From Natronorubrum texcoconense (GTDB taxonomy: Archaea; Halobacteriota; Halobacteria; Halobacteriales; Natrialbaceae): a DNA stretch of 64,000 nt. The notes under the pieces are model-generated. The model was given only the letters and a program-made list of their open reading frames with translations, was not told where the DNA came from and did no database searches. The stretch is from positions 744,001 to 808,000 of the forward strand of contig NZ_FNFE01000002.1 in NCBI RefSeq assembly GCF_900100335.1, written 5' to 3'. A program made the translations under genes and the position numbers. Positions within the stretch are counted from its first letter, which is position 1. Every line of letters starts with the position of its first letter. This document shows positions 54,968 to 63,047 of the stretch, in pieces.

Positions 54968-56197
54968 ATGACCGCCACGAAAACGCTCGAAGCAACGCTT
55001 GCTCCGCCCACCACGGGTAAAGAGCAACGTCTCGAGCGAACGGTGGCGACCTACCGACGTGCGCTTTCGGACGCCTTCGAGAGTGGCGCAGACACGCAGA
55101 CGGCGGTCAACGATGTCGTCACGCCGTACACACTCACGTCCTACGCCAAGGACGCGCTCAAGAACTACGTCCCAAAACTCCGGGATACATATAACGCGTC
55201 GGAGTTGGCTGAGGACCACCCGGTTCGGTTCACGAACCGTGGGTTCAGTCTCGACCATTCCGACGAACGTGCGTACGAATTCTGCTGGCGCGTTCCACAG
55301 GCCGGGCATGGCAACGCCTTCTGGATTCCGCTTCGGATCAACCCCGAACAAGAATCGCTCTGGTTTGACCTGCTCGACGAGAGTGCGACAGTCGGCGAGT
55401 TCCGACTGCAACAGCACCGAACGAATTGGGTGCTGCACGTCACCGTCGAGTACGACGTGGTCGATCCAGAGATTCCGGACGACCCGACTCGAATCGGCTT
55501 CGATATCGGCGAGTCCAAGCTGCTGACGGGCTGTGCCTGTCAGAACGATACTCCGACTCAACCGTACATCTACGACGGCGGTCGAGCACGAGCACTCCGT
55601 AAGGAGATGTACACGACGTTGAAGCGCCTCCAAGAGCGTGACGCCGCTGAGTGGCGCGCCGATGAACGATTCGACCACTACCAGAACGCCCTGACGGATA
55701 TCGTCGAGAAGGCGTCTCGAGAAGCCGTCGAGTACGCCGCGTCCTTCGAGGATCCAGTGATCGTACTCGAGGATCTGTCGTACATCCGCGAGAATCTGGA
55801 TTACGGCAAGTACATGAATCGGCGTTTGCACTCGTGGGCGTTTGCCCGCCTCACTGGTCGCATCGAGGACAAGGCCCTCGAAGCCGGTATCCCGGTCGAG
55901 TTCGTGAATCCGCGCTACACATCCCAGACCTGCCACGAGTGCGGTCACATCGGTCGGCGTGGTTCGCAAGCCGAGTTTCGGTGTACGAAATCGGAGTGTT
56001 GGGTCACGGAGTACCAAGCAGATATCAACGCGGCCGCGAACATCGCTGGTCGTTTTGATCCGTGGGGAGAGAGCGTTCCTTGGAAACCGGAACGCAATGA
56101 CTCGCCACGGAACGGGAGCCGTTGTGACACGGCCGCAGGACACCGCACGCCGAGTCGGATATCCCGACAAACGACGCTTGCGGTCTTCGAGTCCTGA
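54968..56197 (+). CDS. tnpB: RNA-guided endonuclease TnpB (IS1341 group)
   Basis: 409 residues. The RuvC active site is complete: Asp in RIGFDIGESK, Glu in VILEDLSYIREN, Asp in YQADINAAANIAGR. A zinc finger reads CHECGHIGRRG ... CTKSEC, where the second pair is C-x4-C rather than C-x2-C, so one knuckle is altered. TnpB proteins are ancestors of Cas12 and cut DNA next to a short motif using the right-end-derived omega RNA. ATG 54968; the 26-residue frame in front is not conserved. Probably able to cut but not to transpose without a TnpA in trans. Confidence 0.9.
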   Translation: MTATKTLEATLAPPTTGKEQRLERTVATYRRALSDAFESGADTQTAVNDVVTPYTLTSYAKDALKNYVPKLRDTYNASELAEDHPVRFTNRGFSLDHSDERAYEFCWRVPQAGHGNAFWIPLRINPEQESLWFDLLDESATVGEFRLQQHRTNWVLHVTVEYDVVDPEIPDDPTRIGFDIGESKLLTGCACQNDTPTQPYIYDGGRARALRKEMYTTLKRLQERDAAEWRADERFDHYQNALTDIVEKASREAVEYAASFEDPVIVLEDLSYIRENLDYGKYMNRRLHSWAFARLTGRIEDKALEAGIPVEFVNPRYTSQTCHECGHIGRRGSQAEFRCTKSECWVTEYQADINAAANIAGRFDPWGESVPWKPERNDSPRNGSRCDTAAGHRTPSRISRQTTLAVFES

Positions 56198-56214
56198 AAC
56201 CTCCCTCGACGCGA

Positions 56215-56251
56215 GGCTTCCCTTGTAGGAAGCCCCGCCGTTTACGGCGGG
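56215..56251 (+). ncRNA. Right-end hairpins, likely 3' part of the TnpB omega RNA
   Basis: GGCTTCC/GGAAGCC (56215-56221 with 56228-56234) and CCCGCCG-TTTA-CGGCGGG (56234-56251) lie within 55 bases of the tnpB stop. In haloarchaea sense-overlapping RNAs from tnpB 3' ends are known. The guide would be the sequence right after the element end, about 56255 onward. The rest of the gap to 56454 shows no gene. Confidence 0.5.
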
Positions 56252-56454
56252 TGAGGATGTCACTGGTGGCGACAGGCCCGGGAACAATAAAGGCGTACCG
56301 ACACCGGGCGTGTGTAGGAGGCAGACCGACGCCGGGAGCGCAGTTTCGCCTCGAGGATCGTCGCAAATTCGGTCTGATCGAACGCCGAGGCCGCGACCGA
56401 GAGCGAAGCCGTCAGGCCGAACGAACTTGACGACGGACGCCGAACACCCGTCAA

Positions 56455-57426
56455 ATGAGTCGCGACTCCGATCCGACGCCAGTCGCCATCGCCTGCCAGG
56501 GCGGTGGCAGTCACACGGCCTTCACCGCCGGCGTTCTCGACCGCCTGCTGAGCGATCCCGTCCTCGAGCGCGAGATCGATATCGTCGGCTTTAGCGGGAC
56601 CTCCGGCGGCGCCGTCTGTGCGCTGCTCGCGTGGTACGGCCGTGAACACCCCGATCACGAGCCGGACGAACTGCTCGCCGACTACTGGGCCGATCTGGCG
56701 GCCGAGGGGCCGATCGACCGCACGGCCAACAGCGCGATCCGCTGGACCAGCCAACTCGAGCGGATGGGCGTTCCGCTTCCCGACGTCAGCCCGTACCACT
56801 CCCCGGCCGCCTACTGGGGCAAACGGGAGTTTCTGGACCTGCTCGAGCGCCACGTCGACTTCGAGGCGATTCCGCAGTTGTTGGACGGGACGGAGCCGGC
56901 GCTGTTGATCAGTGCGATCGACGTGCTGACCGGCCAGTTCAAGCTCTTCCGTGAGGACGAGCTCTCGCCCGAGGCAATCTTAGCCTCGGCCGCGATCCCG
57001 TACGCGTTCAAAGCCGTCGAAGTCGACGGCAGCTACTACTGGGACGGGCTGTTCTCCAAGAACCCGCCGGTCAAAGACTTCGTGACGAATCGCGAGACCC
57101 CGGATCCCGACGAGGTCTGGATCGTCAAGATCAATCCGGAGCGGCGAGACCGCGTGCCGAAATCGTCCGACGGCATCGCCGATCGGCGCAACGAACTTTC
57201 CGGGAACAAGTCGCTCAACGCCGAGGTGAGCTTCGTCGAGCACATCAACGACTGGATCGAGGCGGGCTACCTCCCCGAGAAGTTCACCCACACCGAGATC
57301 GAACGAATTCGGTTCGGCCGGTCGGATCTCGGCTGGCGGACGAAACTCGAGCGCAGTCCCGAGTTCGTCGAGTCGTTGTACGCCGACGGCGAGGACGCGG
57401 CCGAAGCGTTCCTCGAGGCCCGATGA
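56455..57426 (+). CDS. Patatin-like phospholipase
   Basis: 323 residues. Oxyanion loop CQGGGSHTAF (about 14-23), nucleophile in GFSGTSGGAV (GxSxG, Ser about 47), and catalytic Asp in YYWDGLFSKNPP. It cleaves an ester or acyl bond of a lipid; archaeal ether lipids cannot be deacylated, so the substrate may be foreign or a different ester. Cytoplasmic, no signal peptide. ATG 56455 begins the fold. Confidence 0.92.
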   Translation: MSRDSDPTPVAIACQGGGSHTAFTAGVLDRLLSDPVLEREIDIVGFSGTSGGAVCALLAWYGREHPDHEPDELLADYWADLAAEGPIDRTANSAIRWTSQLERMGVPLPDVSPYHSPAAYWGKREFLDLLERHVDFEAIPQLLDGTEPALLISAIDVLTGQFKLFREDELSPEAILASAAIPYAFKAVEVDGSYYWDGLFSKNPPVKDFVTNRETPDPDEVWIVKINPERRDRVPKSSDGIADRRNELSGNKSLNAEVSFVEHINDWIEAGYLPEKFTHTEIERIRFGRSDLGWRTKLERSPEFVESLYADGEDAAEAFLEAR

Positions 57427-57476
57427 AACCGTCCGAAGACGGAGCCGTTAACTAACGTCGCAGCACACCGGTGGGT

Positions 57477-58676
57477 ATGGCTGAGGTCCGAGCGTGGCAA
57501 GATCGGCTTCCCGACAACTGGCGACGGATCCTCTCGACCCGGGCAGCCGTCGCGCTCGCGCTGACCGTCGCGCTGCTCTCGGTTGCGACCGCGATCGTCA
57601 ACATCGGTACCGACGTCGTCTACGGCCCGCTCGCGCCGTACCTTCCCGACGCCGTCCAGGACGCGGCTGGCTTTACCGGCGCGCTCACGGGCTTTCTGAT
57701 GGTCGGCAGCGCGCTCGCACTGCGCCGCGGACTCCGCGTCGGCTGGTGGGCGACGTTTCTGCTCCTCCCGCTAACCGCGGCACAGGGGCTCCTCCAGGCG
57801 AGTCAGTACTCGCTGCCGCTGATCGTGGTCTCGCTCGTCGCGATGCCGGTGCTCCTCGTCAGTCGAAAACGGTTCAGGAAGCCGCTCGAGCTCGGGACGA
57901 CCGAGATCGCAGCCGGATCGGCCCTGCTCGGCGTGCAGCTGTACGGAACCATCGGCGGCTACGCCCTTCGAGACCACTTCGAGGGCATCGACAGCATCCT
58001 CGACGCCTTCTACTTCACGATAATCACCTCGAGTACGGTCGGCTACGGCGATATCACGCCGGATCCCGACTCGACCGAAGCGATGCTGTTCACGATGTCC
58101 GTCCTCGTCCTCGGCGTGGCCAGTTTCGGTATCGCCGTCGGGGCGCTGGTCGGACCGGCGATTCAGGCGCGGATTACGAAAACACTCGGAAAGATGACCG
58201 ACTCACAGCTCGAACTCCTCGAGGACCACCTTCTCGTCCTCGGCTACGGCGAACTGACGGAACCGATCGTCGACGAACTCGCGGCCAGCGACCGGGAGTT
58301 CGTCGTCGTAACGAACAACCGGGACGTGGCGCCCGCGCTCTCCGATCGAGGAATCCCGGTGGTCACCGGCGATCCAAGCGACAAGGGACCGCTCCGACGG
58401 GCGAAGATCGAGCGCGCGAGGGCGATTCTGGTCGCGACGAATCACGACGCCGAAGACGCGCTCACGATCCTCACCGCCCACCAACTCGCCCCCGAAACCC
58501 GCATCGTCGCCGCCGCAACCGACCGCGAGAACACCGAGAAACTCGAGCGCGCCGGCGCGGACGCGGTGATCAGTCCCTCGGTTTTGGGGGGCCACCTGCT
58601 GGTCCGATCGGCGCTCGGCAGCGACGACACCGAACTGATCGATCGGATCATCGGCACCAACGATAGTAACAACTGA
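57477..58676 (+). CDS. Two-pore-helix K+ channel with TrkA-N (RCK) domain
   Basis: 399 residues. Several N-terminal hydrophobic helices (to about 130), then the pore: FYFTIITSSTVGYGDITPD with the TVGYGD selectivity filter. After a helix a cytoplasmic Rossmann RCK/TrkA-N domain begins with LLVLGYGELTEPIVDEL (about 251-267) and covers VVTNNRDVAPAL. It passes K+ under control of a nucleotide or ion on the RCK ring, a normal task for a salt-in halophile. ATG 57477 rather than GTG 57471. Confidence 0.93.
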   Translation: MAEVRAWQDRLPDNWRRILSTRAAVALALTVALLSVATAIVNIGTDVVYGPLAPYLPDAVQDAAGFTGALTGFLMVGSALALRRGLRVGWWATFLLLPLTAAQGLLQASQYSLPLIVVSLVAMPVLLVSRKRFRKPLELGTTEIAAGSALLGVQLYGTIGGYALRDHFEGIDSILDAFYFTIITSSTVGYGDITPDPDSTEAMLFTMSVLVLGVASFGIAVGALVGPAIQARITKTLGKMTDSQLELLEDHLLVLGYGELTEPIVDELAASDREFVVVTNNRDVAPALSDRGIPVVTGDPSDKGPLRRAKIERARAILVATNHDAEDALTILTAHQLAPETRIVAAATDRENTEKLERAGADAVISPSVLGGHLLVRSALGSDDTELIDRIIGTNDSNN

Positions 58677-58718
58677 AACGGTTTACAGACCGATCGCATA
58701 GCTCGCGGGCCACTACGT

Positions 58719-58761
58719 TCCCCGTTCGCTTTTCCGCGGTTCTCGCTCACTTCGTTCGCTC
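58719..58761 (+). repeat. 43-bp perfect direct repeat, unit 1
   Basis: Identical to 58777-58819; 15 bases separate the two (period 58). The unit begins TCCCCGTTCGCTTTTCC and ends CACTTCGTTCGCTC. Only two units exist, so it is not a CRISPR array. Confidence 0.85.
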
Positions 58762-58776
58762 ACGGGTCGCTTGCGC

Positions 58777-58819
58777 TCCCCGTTCGCTTTTCCGCGGTTC
58801 TCGCTCACTTCGTTCGCTC
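58777..58819 (+). repeat. 43-bp perfect direct repeat, unit 2
   Basis: Exact copy of the preceding unit. It is followed within 14 bases by the dispersed 42-base repeat. Confidence 0.85.
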
Positions 58820-58832
58820 CGAACCGCGCTCC

Positions 58833-58874
58833 CGTCCTGCGATCGAGTGTGCAGTGACGTTCGGTGGCTACTAT
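58833..58874 (+). repeat. Dispersed 42-bp repeat, copy 2
   Basis: Matches 27056-27097 at 38 of 42 bases, same orientation. Both copies sit in non-coding DNA. Confidence 0.6.
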
Positions 58875-58915
58875 CGGTTTCAGAACAGTCTCAGTCGGTG
58901 ACGGAGCGCTCGATC

Positions 58916-59551
58916 CTACTCCGGCGCGCCCTCGAGAATATCGACTCCGCTCGAGGCCCCGATCCGTTCGGCGCCGGCCTCGAGCATGGCCATCGCTTCG
59001 TCGTAGCTGCCGACGCCGCCGCTGGCCTTGACGGGGCGGTACTCGCTCATGAGTTCGACGTCCGCTATTGTGGCCCCGCCATCCGCAAAGCCAGTAGAGG
59101 TCTTGACCATCGACGCGTCGGCCGCGACAGCGGCCTCGCAGGCGCGGTGTTTCTCCTCCTCGGTCAACAGCGCGGTCTCGATGATCACTTTGACGGGAAT
59201 CGGCACCGCGGCGACGAGTTCGGCCAGTTCGGCCCTGACGGCGTCGTCGTCGCCCGCCTTCAGGCGGCCGACGTTGATCACGACGTCGAGTTCGTCCGCG
59301 CCGGCCTTCCAGGCGAGGACGCCCTCCCGCCGTTTCACGTCGTGATCGTTCTGCCCGTGGGGGAAGCCGATCACCGTCGCGAGCGTGACGTCGGGGGCGT
59401 AGTCGTCGGCCTCCTCGAGGGCGTACGGCGGAATACAGGCGTTCATGCCGTGTTCTGCCGCCTCGTCGAGGACGGTTCTGACGTCCGCCATCGTCGTCTC
59501 CGGGCCGAGGACGGTGTGATCGATCATCGGCGCGAGTTCGCTGTGGTCCAT
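58916..59551 (-). CDS. deoC: Deoxyribose-phosphate aldolase
   Basis: 211 residues, TIM barrel. It splits 2-deoxyribose 5-phosphate to acetaldehyde and glyceraldehyde 3-phosphate. LDVVINVG (Asp of the proton relay), the [11 protein letters not shown] strand and the Schiff-base Lys in MVKTSTGF are intact. Divergent from the R15P isomerase gene; together they belong to nucleoside sugar salvage. Confidence 0.95.
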   Translation of the reverse strand: MDHSELAPMIDHTVLGPETTMADVRTVLDEAAEHGMNACIPPYALEEADDYAPDVTLATVIGFPHGQNDHDVKRREGVLAWKAGADELDVVINVGRLKAGDDDAVRAELAELVAAVPIPVKVIIETALLTEEEKHRACEAAVAADASMVKTSTGFADGGATIADVELMSEYRPVKASGGVGSYDEAMAMLEAGAERIGASSGVDILEGAPE

Positions 59552-59623
59552 ACGGAGGGGCAGTCACCGGATCATCAAAAACCCGCCCGATCACTTTTGA
59601 CCGCTCGAGTGCAACCGGTTGGC

Positions 59624-60601
59624 ATGGACGACAGTCTGCCTGCCGTCGATCCGGACGTCGCGGCGACCGCCGCCGACATCGCCGAGATGGAGATTCGCGG
59701 CGCGGCGACCATCGCCGACGCGGCTGCCGAGGCGCTCGCGAAACAGGCCGAGCGATCCGAGGCCGCGAGCCCGAAGGAGTTTCGCCGCCAGCTTCGCGCC
59801 GCCGCGAAGACGCTCTACGAGACCCGACCGACCGCAGTGAGTCTGCCGAACGCGCTCCGGTACGTCCTCCGCGGGATGAGCGGCGAGACCGTCTCGGAGC
59901 TGCGGGCGTCGACCATCGCCCGCGCTGAAGAGTTCCAGGTGGATCTGGCCCAGGCCCAGTCGAAACTCGGCGAGATCGGCTCGAACCGGCTGCGCGACGG
60001 CGACGTGGTGATGACCCACTGCCACTCGACGGACGCGCTGTCCTGTCTCGAGGCGGCCGTCGAGGACGGCAAGGAGATCGAGGCGATCGTCAAGGAGACC
60101 CGCCCCAGAAAACAGGGCCACATCACGGCTCGGCAGTTACGCGAGTTGGGGGTACCGGTGACGCTGGTCGTCGACAACGCGGCCCGTCGGTATCTCGACA
60201 GGGCGGATCACGTGCTCGTCGGCGCGGACAGCATCGCCGCCGACGGCAGCGTGATCAACAAGGTCGGCACCAGCGGGCTGGCGGTCAACGCCCGCGAGCG
60301 CGGCGTGCCGGTGATGGTCGCCGCCCAGACGATCAAGCTGCATCCGGATACGATGACGGGACACACCGTCGAGATCGAGATGCGCGCGGAACGCGAAGTC
60401 GTCTCGGACGAAGAACGGGCAGATATCGCCGGCGAGCAATCCGACGACGGACTCACCGTCGAGAACCCCGCCTTCGACGTCACCCCGCCGCGGTACGTCG
60501 ACGCGATCGTCACCGAGCGCGGACAGTTCCCGCCGGAGAGCATCGTCATCCTGATGCGAGAGCTGTTCGGCGAGACGACCGGCGAGCCCTGGGCGCCCTG
60601 A
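59624..60601 (+). CDS. Ribose-1,5-bisphosphate isomerase (eIF2B-like)
   Basis: 325 residues of the eIF2B alpha-beta-delta/MtnA-related family. EIRGAATIADAAAEAL (about 25-40) and MTHCHSTDALSCLE (about 132-145) with the catalytic Cys, ADHVLVGADSIAADGSVINKVGTSG with the catalytic Asp, and PEFDVTPP-type end (NPAFDVTPPRYVDAIVTERG) are R15P-isomerase features. It turns ribose 1,5-bisphosphate into ribulose 1,5-bisphosphate. ATG 59624; TATA-like ACTTTTGACC about 27-30 bases upstream. Confidence 0.87.
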   Translation: MDDSLPAVDPDVAATAADIAEMEIRGAATIADAAAEALAKQAERSEAASPKEFRRQLRAAAKTLYETRPTAVSLPNALRYVLRGMSGETVSELRASTIARAEEFQVDLAQAQSKLGEIGSNRLRDGDVVMTHCHSTDALSCLEAAVEDGKEIEAIVKETRPRKQGHITARQLRELGVPVTLVVDNAARRYLDRADHVLVGADSIAADGSVINKVGTSGLAVNARERGVPVMVAAQTIKLHPDTMTGHTVEIEMRAEREVVSDEERADIAGEQSDDGLTVENPAFDVTPPRYVDAIVTERGQFPPESIVILMRELFGETTGEPWAP

Positions 60602-60738
60602 ACGACGGCCGTCGACCGCCGTCAGCGACGAGCGATGACGGACCAGACCGAGACGCGAGTACTGCACCGAAGCTGTCTCGTCCGAGCGAATAATTGACAA
60701 CCGGAAAGTGTTAGTCGCTGGTGTGTGCCACTACCCAT

Positions 60739-61560
60739 ATGGTATTACCCGAGGGGTTCGTGCTCCCGCCGTGGTACCTCCTCGTTCCGATTCTCGTGGT
60801 ACTGGCAGGGGTCATCGCACTGCTGTGGGCACTCGAGCCACCGGTAACCGATCAGACGGTGCTGGCGTTCGTCCCGTGGATGATGTTCGGCTCGGCCCTG
60901 CACGTTCTTCACCGGCTCGAGGCGTATCCGGACCAGTTCGAAACGCTGTTCGCGACGCCAACGGTCTATCTCGTGACGGCGATCATCGCCGGCGGCAGCT
61001 GGATCGTCGGGATCTTCCTCTACGCGGGCGGGTTGCAGTCGACGATCGAGCGGTTCGTGGGCGTCGCCGGAACCGCGTTCTTCACCGTCTTCACGATGGT
61101 CATCCTCAACATCGGCTGGGAGGAGGGGACGTTCGAACTGTTCTGGCCCGTCATCAGCGTCGTCGTCGCCGGAATCGTCACCGCGGTCGCCTGGATCGCG
61201 CTCAGTCTCTGGTTCACCGACGTCGCCGCGACGACGAGTGCCACCGGCGCGCTCGTCGTCTTCGGACACGCCTTAGACGGCGTCTCGACGGCTATCGGCT
61301 ACGACGTCCTCGGCGCGGCCGAAGACGTCCCGCTCTCGCGGCTGATCCTCGAAGCCGGCGAGTCGCTGCCGACCGCCGAGTACGTCGGCGCGGGCTGGCT
61401 GTTCATTCTCGTGAAGGTCGTCCTGGCGCTCGTGATCGTCGGACTGTTCAAAGAGTACGTCGAGGAGCGGCCACAGCAGGCGCGAACGATTCTCGCGCTG
61501 GTCGCTGCGGTCGGACTCGGCCCGGGCGTTCACAACGTCCTGCAGTTTATCGTCACCTAG
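60739..61560 (+). CDS. DUF63 family membrane protein
   Basis: 273 residues with about seven hydrophobic helices. MVLPEGFVLPPWYLLVP opens it, PWMMFGSALHVLHRL (about 49-63) and FGHALDGVSTAIGYD (about 180-194) are DUF63 landmarks. An archaeal family of unknown role. AAATAAT-like GAATAATT (about 60688-60695) would place the transcript start near 60718, which equally suits a GTG at 60721; both starts share the frame. Confidence 0.85.
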   Translation: MVLPEGFVLPPWYLLVPILVVLAGVIALLWALEPPVTDQTVLAFVPWMMFGSALHVLHRLEAYPDQFETLFATPTVYLVTAIIAGGSWIVGIFLYAGGLQSTIERFVGVAGTAFFTVFTMVILNIGWEEGTFELFWPVISVVVAGIVTAVAWIALSLWFTDVAATTSATGALVVFGHALDGVSTAIGYDVLGAAEDVPLSRLILEAGESLPTAEYVGAGWLFILVKVVLALVIVGLFKEYVEERPQQARTILALVAAVGLGPGVHNVLQFIVT

Positions 61561-61561
61561 A

Positions 61562-61568
61562 TTTTTTT
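61562..61568 (+). terminator. T7 terminator after the DUF63 gene
   Basis: Seven T begin one base after the stop at 61558-61560. Archaeal polymerase stops at such T runs. It also lies 30 bases before the next ATG, so it could double as a promoter. Confidence 0.5.
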
Positions 61569-61597
61569 CGGACGGCCCCGTCTTCTCGCTCGTATCG

Positions 61598-62476
61598 ATG
61601 GATCCTCACGTACTCACCGCCGGCCACGTCAACTGGGACGTCACGTTGCGCGTCGATCGACTCCCCGAGGCCGACGGTGAGGCGACGATCCGCTCACAGC
61701 GCCAGTCCGGCGGCGGCAGCGCCGCGAACGTCGCCGCCGCGCTCGCCGGGCTCGAGGTCGACACGGGCCTGATCGGGAGCGTCGGCGACGACGACAACGG
61801 CCTGCTCGCCAGGCGCGAACTCGAGGACGCGGGCGTCTCCTTGTCGGGACTGCAGGTCGTCGAGGGCGCCGATACGGCCGTCAAGTACCTGCTGGTCGAC
61901 GATACGGGCGAGGTGTCGATACTCGGCAACGACGGCGTCAACGAGGCCGTTCGACCATCGGATCTCGACGCGTCCCGGATCCGGTCGGTCGACCACGTCC
62001 ACCTCACGAGCCAGCGACCCGAGACGGCCAACGCCATCGCGACCATCGCCGCCGAAGCCGGCGTCACCGTCAGTTTCGATCCCGGTCGGCGGGTCGGCGA
62101 CCGCGACTACGGCGAGACGCTCGCGGTCGCCGACGTGCTCTTCGTCACCGACCGCGAGGCGACGGCGCTCGACGGCGACGCCGACTACCGATCGGACGGC
62201 CAACTCCTCGCCATCACGTCCGGGGACGACGGCGCGGCGGTTCGGACCCCCGACCGCACGTACACCCACCCCGGGTTCGACGTCGAAGCCACCGACACCG
62301 CGGGCGCGGGCGACGCGTTCGCGGCCGGTTTCATCGCGTCGCGACTCGAGGGTGCGGGGTTCGACCGGGCGCTCGAGTACGCGAACGCCTGCGGCGCGCT
62401 CACCGCGAGTCGAGACGGGGCCCGAAGCGCGCCGACGGCGGTCGAGGTCGAACGATTTCTCAGTAACCGATCGTGA
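61598..62476 (+). CDS. PfkB family carbohydrate kinase, candidate ribose-1-phosphate kinase
   Basis: 292 residues, ribokinase fold. GGGSAANVAAALAGL near 39-53 binds substrate, FVTDREATALDGD near 182-194 is the anion strand, and DTAGAGDAFAAGF near 235-247 holds the catalytic Asp. In halophilic archaea a PfkB member phosphorylates ribose 1-phosphate to ribose 1,5-bisphosphate; the neighbouring R15P isomerase and uridine phosphorylase support this. Ribokinase or another sugar kinase cannot be excluded by sequence. Confidence 0.85.
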   Translation: MDPHVLTAGHVNWDVTLRVDRLPEADGEATIRSQRQSGGGSAANVAAALAGLEVDTGLIGSVGDDDNGLLARRELEDAGVSLSGLQVVEGADTAVKYLLVDDTGEVSILGNDGVNEAVRPSDLDASRIRSVDHVHLTSQRPETANAIATIAAEAGVTVSFDPGRRVGDRDYGETLAVADVLFVTDREATALDGDADYRSDGQLLAITSGDDGAAVRTPDRTYTHPGFDVEATDTAGAGDAFAAGFIASRLEGAGFDRALEYANACGALTASRDGARSAPTAVEVERFLSNRS

Positions 62477-62592
62477 CCGACACACAATTATTGTGGTTCC
62501 TTGTAGTCGACACCTTCGCAACCGGTCGATTCTCACCCATCGTCGTCTGACGGTAATTATATAGGCGACGCCGTTGGCCACTCGAGTAGAAA

Positions 62593-62608
62593 GTCACGGA
62601 GACGTGAC
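62593..62608 (+). repeat. Hairpin just before the HalOD1 start region
   Basis: GTCACG-GAGA-CGTGAC, six pairs. It lies 9-24 bases upstream of ATG 62617 and next to a GGAG Shine-Dalgarno-like run (62609-62613). The TATA (TAATTATATAG, about 62554-62564) is far enough for a leader of about 25-30 bases, so the hairpin would be in the mRNA leader. Confidence 0.45.
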
Positions 62609-62616
62609 GGAGAGAC

Positions 62617-62919
62617 ATGACGCAACGAAGGATCAGCGAGTCCCACGGATGCGAGTTTAAACGCCGCACCCGGTACGAGCGAGACACGACCGAACCGCCG
62701 AGTATCGCAACTGCAACGGCGCTGGCGGAGTTCCACGGTGAGGACGTTGCAGCGAGCAGTACCCGACTGTACGACTACATCGATCCCGACGCGCTCGATG
62801 CGCTCTTCGCGGAGACACACAGCGGCACCGCTCGAGCACCGGGTACCGTCGAGTTCACGGTCGAAAACGTGGCCGTGACGGTCGAGTCCGATCGAGTGAC
62901 GGTGGAGCCGGCGGACTGA
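62617..62919 (+). CDS. HalOD1 domain protein
   Basis: 100 residues. A short leader is followed by the halobacterial output domain: PSIATATALAEFHGEDVA ... LYDYIDPDALDALFAETH (about 31-68) and VEFTVENVAVTVES. HalOD1 proteins are small output modules of haloarchaeal signalling with unknown ligand. Its mRNA leader probably forms the hairpin at 62593-62608. Confidence 0.9.
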   Translation: MTQRRISESHGCEFKRRTRYERDTTEPPSIATATALAEFHGEDVAASSTRLYDYIDPDALDALFAETHSGTARAPGTVEFTVENVAVTVESDRVTVEPAD

Positions 62920-63047
62920 CTGCTGTCCAACGGCTGGTGGCCAGTAGCCAGCGGGGGCGGGACGGGAGTGGCGCAGGTCGCCGAGACGATGGACGCTCGG
63001 GACCCGTCCTCGAACCTTTTTTCTCGCCGCCACGGAAACGGAGGGGT

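Larger units (their letters stand above)
54709..56260 (+). mobile_element. IS200/IS605-type element carrying only TnpB (IS1341 group)
   Basis: Boundaries are set by terminal hairpins: left CCCCGTCC-CTTG-GGGCGGGG (54720-54739) and right hairpins at 56215-56251, both followed by a similar GGGNGAGGA-type sequence. There is no TnpA, no terminal inverted repeat and no target duplication, as expected for this family. It carries tnpB and a divergent 44-codon frame. The exact ends are approximate (within about 10 bases). Confidence 0.75.

Noticed and set aside
58719-58819. Possible CRISPR array
   Set aside because: Only two units, a repeat longer than the spacer (43 against 15) and no cas genes.
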